Part shown: in pieces, positions 1-12,000 of the stretch
Position numbering within the stretch: the first letter of the stretch is position 1
How the letters are laid out: every line of letters starts with the position of its first letter
NCBI RefSeq assembly: GCF_001949145.1
Contig: NW_019091356.1
Coordinates: 3,993,211-4,057,210, forward strand
Length of the DNA stretch: 64,000 nucleotides
Source: Acanthaster planci
Lineage: Eukaryota > Echinodermata > Asteroidea > Valvatida > Acanthasteridae
Direction of reading: 5' to 3'
Notes under the pieces: model-generated
Database searches by the model: none
Told to the model about the DNA's origin: nothing
What the model saw: the letters and a program-made list of their open reading frames with translations, nothing else
Program-made: the position numbers and the translations under genes

Positions 1-2240
1 GCTGTAGGCTGACGTACATGTTCCATCTCCAGTTAGTATCTTCTTCATAAAAAGACAAGAGTTTGTCTCCATTTGTTCTTTTTTTGGGGGGGGGACTTGT
101 CTACATTCTTTGACACCCTCCAATTTTTTTTTCCAATCCATACGGAGACTTGTGAGTGAAAACTTGTAGCTGAGCTCGTCATGGCAGCTTTGGCTTCTGC
201 TCCCAAGCTTTGAGATTTTTTTCCGCCTGATTTTGACAGATTCAGGTCATTTTGTGCGTGTTCATCACATCCTGTACTTATGGTTCCAAGCTTAAGTTTT
301 TTATTGCTCCATTTGGTTTGTGCATTAAACATGGTACGAATGGTTCAGCAATTTGTTTTCTGCTAGCGTGCAACTTAGTGCTGTTTTCCATATGTAACAG
401 TGTTGTGAAAATGTTCAATAGAGCACTTTCTGCAGATGGAGAATAAACAGATCTCTCTTTGTTTTTTCTGATGTAACCAAGGCCCTTACACTATTACTCA
501 CGTTTTGCCTTTTGATGAATTTGTTACTTTTACATGTAATTTAAAGTCCAGCTCAAAAGGCTTTTAGCAGTACAAACTTTGTACAGGAGTCATCTTTGAA
601 AGGTTTGACCAGGTACATGTGCATTTCAGTCCGCTGTTGAGATCTAGTGTGTTCACGTAGGTTGGTTTGTTGCTTTCAAGAAACAAACCTTATTCTTCAG
701 TTGTGGAGGGATTTTTTGTGTGTGGTGTATTAGTTCATCTAGGTTGGAGCGATTCATGGACTGACTTTCCGATTTCTTGCTTGATTGTTCATTGAGTGAC
801 TTGGTAATTCAGTGGGAAAGGACAAGACTTGCAAAGCTCTTAAAACTGATAGCCTACACTGCACATGTATAAATTGATGCATAACTGTGTCCCGCTAAGT
901 CTGTATGCCAGTTTAAAATGTGCGAGCCTGTTCCTTTTGTGTGTCAGTGAATTGAATTGATTGTAGTTTCAAAGGTACGAGTACACAGCGGAGGTGACTG
1001 TTACCTCTGTTGATCGAAGCATTGGCACCTCGGCATTGGACCTGTGCCAATGTGTATCCTAGGGGTACCGGGAGCGGTGGGGACGAAGGGGCTTTGTGTC
1101 CTGGGCAAAGGTGCCGGAAGTTTTCTCCTGCATCTGTGTTTCCCGGATGGATGCCTGTGAAGATTTTTTATTACTAAATCATGCCAGCCCGTCAGTGTTG
1201 ACTTCATTCAGATTTGCAAAGAGGCTGCTTTCATGCACTGGGAAAAAGAAAATTGAAAAGTAAGAAAGGAGAAAGGGGAAATAATTGGAAGAATTAAAAA
1301 AGAGAGATGAAAGTGTATGGAAATTACCAATTTGCGTGAAAAAACCTCAAAATTGATATTCGCCTACTGTACTGTTAATTTTATCTTGTAAGGGGATGAG
1401 TGCTTTGCCCACCGAGGGAAATTCTCCCACCCCAGAAAAGATTCAAATGGTTTACCCCTCCCCCTCCAAAAAATAATCCTGATGAGGTCTGCCATGGTTC
1501 AAAACCCTGTTATCTCAGATGCCTTTTGTTTCTAAGAGGTTGCTATTGCTTGAAAAAAGTACGACAGGAATATCGTGAACCCAACCCACATCTGACACTG
1601 ACTTGTAACCGCTTGCCAAGTGAACAAACTTTATAGCTTTCCTGTCTAATCTCAGGAAAAAAACACCAACTCACCTGTGTTTACATACTGAAGCATTTTT
1701 CCAACATACCAACCCATCACCGTAGAAAAGGTGTGGGATGTTGTTGATCCATGTGTATATAATTATTGAATAATAATCCCTGGAATATTCGTCTGCAATC
1801 CCCTGAAGGCAGAAAGGTTGTGAGACATGGGCCAACGGTGAAGTGACAGGTGTGTACCCACACTCGAGTGTGAAGTCTCCCAGGTTTTGGGGTTGTGGCC
1901 CCCCATCCTTTCAGTGGTGAGGGGCAAAGTACGAGGGTTGTAAAAACGCTCTCCCTGTCACTCAATGCTGACTTCTTCTTTGTCAAGGGGAAATGGAGCA
2001 CTTGTACTGGAATTAACTGCTCTGGTGTCAAGGCAGATGGTTTGGGTGAAGGTCACTGTGGATGGGCTGCCTGTGACTACTCCGTGAGGGAAAAAAATTG
2101 TGCTGGGGAAATGTTTGCATGCAAAGTGGGGGGGGGGCTCGGTTTCAGAGATGCCAATCAAATGTCTGCGTGCTGTGCGGGGTATTTTATTTTAAAGTGG
2201 CCTCTTTTTGCATTCTGTTTGGACAGAATCTGACATCAGC

Positions 2241-2484
2241 TGGGGCCAATTTCATAGAGCTGCTTAAGCACAAAATTTGCTTAAGCAGGAAAAAACTTTG
2301 CTTAACAAACAAAGGTTACCAGCTCAAACTCTATCTAATTGTCATGCTAACCCAAAAAAGCTAAATATGATCCCAAAACAATATACATCACATGGAGTTT
2401 TGGCTGGTTACCTGATTTATGAAGTAAGGTTTTTTCGCGCTTAAGCAAATTTTGTGCTTAAGCAGCTCTATGAAATTGGCCCCA
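2241..2484. mobile_element. MITE with ~45-bp perfect terminal inverted repeats
   Basis: The left end starts TGGGGCCAATTTCATAGAGC and continues through CTTAAGC motifs. The right end is its exact reverse complement for about 45 bases and imperfectly for about 15 more. The 244-bp element has no coding capacity, so it is a nonautonomous DNA-transposon derivative. I found no clear target-site duplication. I associate this end sequence with echinoderm genomes from memory. Confidence 0.8.
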
Positions 2485-3175
2485 GAGACTGTAATACAAT
2501 ATTACATTGATATGTACAGAGTGTTGTACAAGTACCGTATATATATGAAATTGTATTCTTCATACTGAGCACTGTCATGACTGTAGGGCCGTTGGACCAT
2601 GGGGAAATGATGTCATTGTTGTTGTGGCATAACTAGGAAGAAATTTCTTAGAGGGGCAGATGTTCCCCAGTGCCACCCCCTTGGTTATGCCGGCTGAGGG
2701 TAACACCTTGTACTTGGGTTTCCTCTCTGTGGACTTTGTCATTGATGGCATTTAGGCAAGTTCGTCAACCGAGGTCTCAATGGCAAATTGATTATTTTGT
2801 AATACTTTCTTGAGTTCCAGTGTCTGGAAATTCAATAGCCCAGGATGGAGGTGTGACGTTAATTCCTTGACATGGGAATTTTCTCGTGCTGGGCCTAACT
2901 GCATGTATCAGATATTATTAAGGTTGAGGTGTCCATGTATGTTGTGGGTTTAATATATTAATACTGTTGGTAAGTTTAGCTCAGCAGGAAGTACATTACA
3001 AATAAAGGGCTTGACGCGCTCTGTTTCCGCAAATTTCGGAACTGCTTTTCTGTGCAGCTTGAGGTGTTTCCGTTTTCCATTCCTAACATCTTTTATTTTT
3101 AGACAAAATGATATATGTTTATGTGTTGTTCTTAACATGACATGATGTCAACTGATTCTGTCCTGTGTGCAGGGG

Positions 3176-3370
3176 CGTAGCTAAGGGCGGGCGGGGGGGG
3201 ATGGGGCAGGTAACCCCCCACTAAAAAACAAAATGAATGGATATTGACCAAGGCTAACAAAAAGCTTGCCCCCAAAAACCACTCCACTGAAAACTGGTAC
3301 CCCGCATAAGATGCTGGTGTCCCCTTGTGCCCCCCTCTAGTAAAATCCTAGCTCCCCCACTGCTTATAGG
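3176..3370 (+). repeat. Dispersed repeat, copy 1 (GGGGCGTAGC family)
   Basis: The sequence GGGGCGTAGC..., ATGAATGGATATTGACCAAGG, CATAAGATGCTGGTG and AGTAAAATCCTAG recurs at 36610-36812 in the same order. The G-rich and C-rich runs diverge most. It is a short interspersed element of unknown class. Confidence 0.7.
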
Positions 3371-4667
3371 ATATGAACATTGGAAGTTTAAAAAGTTCAC
3401 GTCCTTCAAATTAAGATAGTTCGGAAAATGTGCTAATTTGTGCAAAATTTGTCATGTTCCTACACATGCATCAGGAATGTATCCGTAGTGGTGAGAGTAA
3501 TTTCATGAGGATGGAACATACCATCGCATGGAAGTCGTGATTTTGGACTTCGTATGGATATGAAGTATTCATTATTTGTTTTCTGCAGATTCTGAATGTA
3601 TCCTTGCATTGAAACGATACAGCCTGTCATGTGACTCATCTGTCACGTGATGGGGTTTATTCATTTGCATAAACACTTGTAATTGAAACATCTACTATGT
3701 TCTTACAAGTTGTCATCCTGGTCTTGCGCTCATTGAAGAGATTTTGGAGCAGTGTATTCTCATCTGGTATTTTTTAGTCCTGGAAAGTCGCCAACTTCTA
3801 AAGCGTAATGTGCATTGATTGAGTTCATAAAGCCCTCATGACTGAACGCTGTCACAGCGTGCTACTGCCATCCACCTGTCGGAGTTGTCTGGCAGCAGAT
3901 CTGGGCTTGTGACCTGAGGCTGCCCTCACAGCTAGTCCAGCATCCTGCCAGGTTTCCAGACTAGCCTGACTGTCTGTACACCATGACCAGAGGGGTCAAT
4001 TCTGGACCTTTCCTTCCCCCGTGTCACTAGGGAGTAGAATGGGCAAACCAGACTCAGTCAAGGTTTGGTTTCAGCTTTGCTGCTGAGATAAGGGAAGGAG
4101 GGAGGGAGGGGGGGCGAATACATGGAGGAACGGTGAATCTTAGAGGCTAGTTGGTATCTTGCTAGAGTACAGGCACAGGTTATGTTTTGTGTCCTGTTAT
4201 AGGAAGCCTCCTCTCTGTTTGAAACCAGTTACACTGCAGTGTGACTCACTGGCAGCACCTTGGTGACCGCTTCGCGGAACACTTGCGCAGTGTGCCAACA
4301 AACACCTGGTGTCACTGTTGCGCAGCACTTTTGCGTGCCGCCACATACCCTCGGTGACGTAAGCGTCTGCATCCTGCGGAAAGCGTCATCTGATGTACAG
4401 CGTAAGGAACTGGAGTAGCATGTCATTTTTTAACTTGGGATGTTGCATCCAGGTGGGATGAACATGAATTTTTCCGCGTTCATTCAGAACTGAATCTGCT
4501 GGTTCTGAAGAAGGTACTCAGTTACCGACAGCTCGGCAATTACATGTTTCAAAGCATTGATTTTATATTATTTTCTTGTCAATATTTTGATCATAGTGCT
4601 ACGCAGCCCTTCCATATTTTTCATGAAATCATTTTGTACCTGGAAGAAGGACTTAAGCGCTTATGAT

Positions 4668-4983
4668 CTTTTGCCGGGAAGCACGATCACTCCAAAAACA
4701 ACTTTCCCGGCAAAAAGACGTATGTATGCAACTGTTTTATTTTAATGAAATATAAGATTTCTTTGCAAATAGTTACAAAAAATTTTCCCAAGTCGTTTGA
4801 TAAGTTGTTCAAAGGTTGCTTTTTGCACAGCCTGTGTTGATTTTGTAGTAAATTTTACCCGTTTTTACGAAATAGAGAGTGTTCTTAAGCCCTTTTGCTG
4901 GGAACTTTTTTTTCTGTTGTAATCATGTATTTCATCGTGTGCCCGGCAAAAGGGTGTGAGTGTTTTTCCGCCCTTTTGCTGGG
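4668..4983. repeat. Cluster of CTTTTGCYGGG motifs in both orientations
   Basis: Five copies of a ~12-base motif occur in about 315 bases: about 4668-4679 (+), 4703-4717 (-), 4889-4903 (+), 4941-4954 (-) and 4970-4982 (+). The first pair can form a hairpin stem of about 15 bp. The function is unknown. Confidence 0.6.
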
Positions 4984-7900
4984 TACACAATGAAGTACAG
5001 TAGGTCAGCGCTCATCTTTGTACTCGTACTCGATCCCAATTCACTGTTTTGACCCACTATCCATCATTGCACTCTTGGTAATGTTTTTAAGTTAGATACT
5101 GTAGTTGTGCAACTTTGTATTACCAAAGATTTCCCTATCCATAGATTTGCGTTTATGCTTGTATTAAAAAAATGATGGAAAGTAGAGTTCCTCTGTAAAA
5201 GGATAAATTAAAAGTAGAGCTCTAATAATATAATTTGCAGACTTTAAGATTGAACTAGTGAACTTCTGTCCATTTTAAAAGCTAACCTCGCCAGTTTCCT
5301 TCAATGATTTTTCAAATTCCCTTCCCTTTCTTCCATGAGATCTTGTCAATTATCGGCGCCTGCAGTTGTAGTTCAGTTGCTAATTCACTTTGTGAGTGAA
5401 GCAACTGAGGAACACTGAATATGGATATGGTCAAGTGGTAAAAAATACCGAATTGATGTCTTGATATTTGTGGCCAAGTTCTATTTCCACCGTTGCAAGT
5501 TAAATGAACAGCTCAGCAGTCAGGGGCACAGAAATTATCCAGATAAATTGAGATTTTTTTTTTACAACGAACAGACTGTCTGTGCCAGTACTAATTGACC
5601 CTGCAGGACTCGCCGAGAAGGCCAGGAAGTGAAAATGGAAATAAACAACTTCGGAAATCTCACATCCTACCCTCCAGCTTGTTGTCATCCACGTTGCCCT
5701 GTCACCAAACCTATTCATGGCCACTGCTGGCCTTTATTTTTAGTCTGTGATCTTTGTGAACACATTCTCTTGAGATTTGATGATTCTCTGGCTTCCCTTC
5801 AACGCAGCCTCCCCCCCTTGCCCCAACAGTTCTTCTGACCTTCGCCTCTCTGTCCCCCATGCCATCAGCTGCGGTCTTTTCCTGCGATAAGGACAGACTT
5901 CATAGGCGTGAAATGTTTTTGTGATAGGGCTGTTTTGGGGGGTGGGAACTTGGAAAAAGGTGAATACACAGGGTTACTCCCAAGTACCTGTGCAGAGACA
6001 GGCAAGGTTGTCTTGAAAGATCCGAAACGGGTCACTGCTTTTTCCCGGAGTTGTCCTTGATTCTTGTTAAAATATATTGCAAACAAAATCAAATTATGTC
6101 ACACTGGAAACAAGTCTTGTCAGTAAAGCCACAATCACCTCTGGAAATGACTGGTCCTGCCTAAATGAATAAATGCAAGGTCGCCATGCCAAGGGGCTGA
6201 TGTGTATGGCCATTTTTTTTTTCAGCAACACTCTTTCTATTGAGTTTCCCCTTCCAGAGGGAAACAAGCCTTTTGTGGGTGAGTTGGACAAGGGCATGGC
6301 TTTTGAATAGCCTCCCCCCACAGCACCCAGTTTGTTACACTGGTGGCCCATTGACCTTAAAAATCCATTGTGATTTAGGAAGGATATATGTGCCTAGCCA
6401 CAAAAAAGGTTTTGATGGTTCCTATGGAGGGCTCTATAGTGGAAAGTTTTGTGTCTGTTGGCATCTATTATTTATTTTCCCTTTCTGTCATAAAGTGTGT
6501 TGCTAAAGAAGTGTTGAGTTAGTTGGTACATGAGCGAGTGAATTTTTCCTTGACTCTTTATGAAATGGATTTTGTAAAGGATGGTGTACAGAAGGAAACC
6601 CTAGGAAAGCCGAACCAGACAATCGAAATTCAGAATCCTCGATGGCAGCACACAAGCTTGTAAGACTGCATACATGTATTTTATTGTATGCTAATTACTA
6701 GTATTGTTGCTTTTATCAACAAAGTCTTTGTTTTTTGTCCAGCATTTCTGCTTCCTTGATCCTGAAGTCAGCTTCTGTTCCCCTTGTCTTTTTGCAGTGA
6801 ACTTGGAAGATCATTGAACGTTGAGATAACATGCTTTGCCCAAGTTAGAAACGAAAGAAAAGCTGCGAGTGTCGTTCCAATCCTGGGCGCCAATGTGCCA
6901 ACCAAACTTCCTAGACAAACAGAGCTCCGTTCCAAGACTTGCAGACTCTACATATTTTGTACATGAACCATCCGATGCCGTTAAGTCCTTGCCCCGTACA
7001 CAAGTGGCTACAAAACTGCATGATTTTTCCTCCGCTTGGGAAAAAGGACAGATTTTCATCAGACGAACCTGCCTTCAAATGAAAAACTTCTGCATCTGAA
7101 TTGGCACTAGAGCACTTGGGGGCTGGGGGTCATGAACTGGGAGAAAGAAATCGTGATAGCAACCGGTGTGAATGCCCAGTTGCTGTCAACTTGCTGTGCA
7201 GCTTGACCTAGTAAGACTTTGAAGAACAACTCCAGAAGAGCTCCATCACATCTGACAACAGTGGCACGGTGATCTCTCAAATCTTCTCCTAATGGGTTGA
7301 GCTGTGGTACTACACTTGTCAAGCTGCCGTCAATAACGTGGTTTTGTGAAAGAAAAAGAAGCATTTCTAGATGGGTTGTAATTCACAAGTTTTGAAGATG
7401 TGGCAGACAGATGACATGAAAAGCTTGAGGAGTGCATCATAAGGCCCTGACTAGCACACTTCTTGCCAACGATGAACCAAGTTTGAAACTTTCCAGGTAT
7501 CGAAAAAAAGTTTTCATACAAGCCTTGTGCATAGCGCTGTTACGACCTGACCGTCCAATTCCCGAAACTTGAACCCTGTCCTGCCCTTCATCATTGCTAC
7601 CAGTCTGTAAAACACCTCCTTTCTTCAGTAATGCCAAACACATGTGCACTAGTATTGTGACTTTGGTATTGATATGGGATTTCAGCAATCATATTTTGCT
7701 TCAAGTAAATATGTCAGGTAATGTTTACATCGGGTTGAAATGATTGACATGCTTCATGTGCATGTCAACACAATTACAGCATAATTTTCAACCCCTGAGG
7801 GTATTGAATGCCTCGTGGGGGCCTGCTAAAAAGTCAGTCAACTTCATTCGGTCCGGGAAAGAAAGTAATAACATTTATCAAGAACTAAGCTAAAAAGTAA

Positions 7901-9012
7901 AACAAAAACTATGCAACAAAACTATGCTCCAAACAAGCAATTCACAAAAGAAAAACAGCAAGTAATTTTTGTGTGTGTATGGATGCATCAAAAATGCATG
8001 ACTTGTCGTCTGTAATTAATGAAATGGCAAATAGATAACGCAATTTGAATAAAGGCAAAAGAATTTTGTTATTTAAAACCACATACATGTAGGATTGTCT
8101 GGAACTTGATATCAGATAATAAGACCCTTTCTTGATAACTAAACTTACTGTTTGATCAACTGGACTTTTACAAATGTGGCGAGTGTTTGAATCCAGGACT
8201 GATCCCCAATGTTGTCATTTAGTAACTTTTCACAATCTATTTAGGAGTGCTGGTCATTTCAGTGGTGAGTAATTGTGATGTTGCCTGGTTTTACTCTGAA
8301 TTACGGAAACACATTCAACTGGGGACGGTCTTTTCCTTGTCTCGCTGTGTGTCACATGTCATTTATTTCTCACTCCTGATTCATGTTGGTGGCATTCAGG
8401 GGATGGAAGGGATGGGACAGCATCCTTGGTTGAGGTTTTGCTACTCCTGTGGGGAAATAGAGATTCATTCCCCAACCTCAGTGGCGTCAGGGTTTAAAAA
8501 GGAAAGATGGGCTTAATAGGGAAAAATGGCGGATCAGTTGGTCTGAGCTACAGGCTGTGGTTTGATTGAGGGTGGCCTTGATAAATTTTGTACTCTGTGC
8601 CGCTGAAATTGTTCTGTGCTGCTTGAAGCTGTTGTCTTTGGTAACTCTGGAAGGGGATCCTTCTCCCTCCTCGTGGTCATCATTTCTACAATTTCACTTT
8701 AAAATATTCTTTCACTTCTATTCTAAATCCTTACGTACCTTGGCGCGGTAGAAAGACCTTGTGCATATTATGTAACAGCTGTGTGCTCATCCATTCTTTT
8801 TTTTGAGCGAGTTTCATTTGATTAAAGATCTTGCTTCCATTTTTCAATCGTTTGTTTTCAGAACGCGCTTTCATCTCTCCGTTCCCTTGTTTAATACCGC
8901 TTCCTCTTTCTTGTTTCCTTAAACATTTTTTGCTGGAAACTGCATCCCTCACCTTCACGATGCAGTTTCTGACTGATGTTTCCTGTGTGGTGCATTTTCT
9001 TGTCTTTGGCAG

Positions 9013-12000
9013 AAATCCAAATTAAGTCCGATGCCAACGGCAGAGGCATCGCTTGGCACGGATGGTGCCAGGCTGGTTTCAGCGCCGAGTACACCGCAGA
9101 CGGAGAAACCCTGATGGTAGGAGCAGTGGGATCCCTCGCTTGGCGAGGTAGGTTTGAGTTTTGACTCAGAGGAAGAATTCATGCCAACAGCACATTTTGG
9201 CCCACTTACATTGAAAGTGCGCACCCACGTTATTCTGCACTGCGAAATACGCAAAGTGACCTCAAGCTTGTATCCATCACCGTATCTGCCTTGAGCATAA
9301 GCACCCCCTCATGGGTTTGAGTAGAGGCATGCTTGTTGGCAGTGTTCACTTTGTTGATAGTGATGTGACCGTAAGATGTGCATTTAATAGTCGTTCGTGA
9401 ACCAGCGCAATTGAGTTCCGACTAAAGGAGCCTCTGTTGATGGGTAATTCCAGAAATTAGGGGTCCATGTTTTTTCATATCCCTGTCACATCTTACATGT
9501 GATTTTGTGAGTTCAGAACACATTTTCTAATTTCCAAGATGATAAATTAATGCAAATTACCTGCCAGACAAATAATAATAGTTTGAAGTCAATTCCGGTG
9601 ATATTTCCATATCAAATAATAAAGGTCAGATATAATTTCTGGAATGACCCGGCTAAGAAATTGCACCATCTCTTGGTCCAACTTCAGGCATGTAGGGTTT
9701 GGTTATTGCTGTTGAAGAGCTTGGAGCTTGACAGCTAATTTTGGTTTTGGGGGTGGGGGAGGGGACCAATTACCTCAGAGATAAAATTGAGTGCAACGTG
9801 ATTCAGGAGTTCCCTTTTATATTAGGCACACCTTGAGGGTTTGGCATTTGGCTTAAGGTGAGGTCAGAAGAAGGCATGCTTCCTTTGTTGGCGAAGTTTC
9901 AGAGAGTGACACACCAGCCATGATTTGCCAAAAAAACAAAGAAAGAGAAAAAAGAAAAGATCACCAGAAAACCTTGAGGTTGTGTGGCTGGCTGAAATAA
10001 AACAATGACTCCTCTTTCATCTACAAGTATTTGTCATGCACTTCTGACTGTAACACCAAACTTGGCATTTTCCACAAACCAATAAATGACACAACAATCT
10101 CCCTTGCATTGCCTGTCATTTGAGTAGGATCTCATTTTCTCTTAAAATCTTTGTTTTGTAGGAAGTGTTGTGTCTATTGATAACACAAACGCTATGAGGA
10201 TGTCTGATGTGACTACTTGGTACCCGACTGGGGAGGAGGATGAAAGTTACATAGGTATGATGTAAGATAGGGAAAGAGGTTGAGAGTTGTAGATGGGTAT
10301 GATGAAAGAATATGTACGTGTATGCCACATGGACTTAAGGAGTACAATGGTGTATGCGAGCTCTTGTTTGTTAACCCTAACAGTCTCGAATCCTCCAATT
10401 TCACTATGATTTTACATACACCCTAGGGGGTTAGGAATCTATGCTTTCTAAAAATTGCAAATAGTACCTTTTCCCCCAAATGTGTCTGATTGAGCTTTCG
10501 TTTCCATTTTCTCTTAAAAACTTCCCCAAATTTCATATTTTGGGTGAAAATTCGTATTGCAGCTTTAGACTTGAATGTTTACTCGAACCTTTCTCACGAG
10601 TGACTTTTAAATGCGATGGTCTGGGTACATGTGCTATTTGCTGCTGTTTTTTGGCGTATATGTGTGCCTTACAGTTTCTGAAGAGAGTCACAGAAGTTGT
10701 TTTGTTGCCAAATTTTTTACCAGCTCAGCCCAAGAGAAGTGCAGTAAACCCGGTTTTTGTCTGCTTATCCTGATAAGGTCAAATACCTTCTACATGTACA
10801 TTTAAGCGACGTGTTGCTAATCGCAAAGACAGGAAACATTCTCACGATTCCACCCAGCCCTGGTTGGGGGGGGGGAGTGACTGTATAAGCACAGGCAGGA
10901 TATAGGAGGCAGCCAGATAGTCAACTCCTCTTAGGTACTTGGAAATCTGTGCTTGGCGATAAGAAACAAACTGAAGACCAGTGTTCAGGATAGAAAAAAT
11001 GCAATCTGATTATTGTTCACTTAAAAGGATGCAACATTCCATCCGATCTCAGCTTACAGTTCTTCGAGCACGGACCTCTATTTTTGTCTTGATTTGCCCA
11101 CAATTGTTGACACTCCTGGTTAATATCAAGTTTTACTCTTGTATAAATAGATCTTTTCTTTCTTTCGTAAGCAACAGTCGCACAAAAGTAATGATGCCCG
11201 TCAATTTCCAGAAGGGATGGCCTTAATAAAACTTTTGTACAAATTTGTTGGATATTATTCTTTTTCTTTGGTCTAGGTTATGCTGTAACGTCGGGTAACT
11301 TTGTGTCGAAGTCAACAACCCAAGGTGCCGCGGGGGCTCCCAGAGCTTATCAGAAGGGCAAGGTGTATATCTATGATCTACAGGACTTTACACTTCTGTC
11401 GCAGGTGGTCGGCGAAATGGTAAATCTCTGATTAGACATGCACATAGTTGGAGCTTTGATGCAAAATTGCATGTACCTGCAGCTGTGATAGCTGTTGCTA
11501 GAATGTATCATGTGGCCAATCTTCCTGCCTGAGTTACTGTCTCATCTGGCAGAGTCACTTAGGAGTGGCTGAAACTGGTTTTGAGTTAAAACGAACCACA
11601 CAGTCAGCTGCCCTACCCATGATAGCTTCAGTGTCATACTGGCCAGAGTTGCCAAGTAAAGTAGCATGAATCACAGACAGGCTGTCAGCAGTGTGAAACA
11701 AAAAGGATACACATTCCAAAGCCCCAATAGAGGGTTTGCATTACTGCCATCTTGCAGGCCAGTGCTTTTGGAGTTTTCCCTGTGGAACAAAAGAACTGCC
11801 CTGCAAGATGTAGTGTCAAGGTTCTTGTGGTCATGGAGAGAGGTGACATCCTGGAATCATGTTGTCGGAAAGAAAAGTTCATGAATGATGTAACGGAAAA
11901 CTTATGTAAATCAAGATCATGCATGGGTTATTTTTGATGGGCTGCTTTGAGATAAAGAACTTTTTTATAAATACTACTGATGACACCACATTTGCTTGTT

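Larger units (their letters stand above)
1..9012 (+). other. Upstream intron of the integrin alpha gene (no exon found)
   Basis: No stretch here reads as the missing N-terminal part of the integrin (signal peptide, propeller blades 1-2). The first recognisable exon starts at 9013 with a split codon, so at least one exon lies further left. The simplest reading is that most or all of this 9 kb is intronic. It contains a MITE with long inverted ends (2241-2484), a dispersed repeat (3176-3370) and a cluster of CTTTTGCYGGG motifs (4668-4983). Short open frames at 6784-7688 overlap on both strands and match nothing I recognise. A small noncoding or atypical exon cannot be excluded by eye. Confidence 0.6.
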
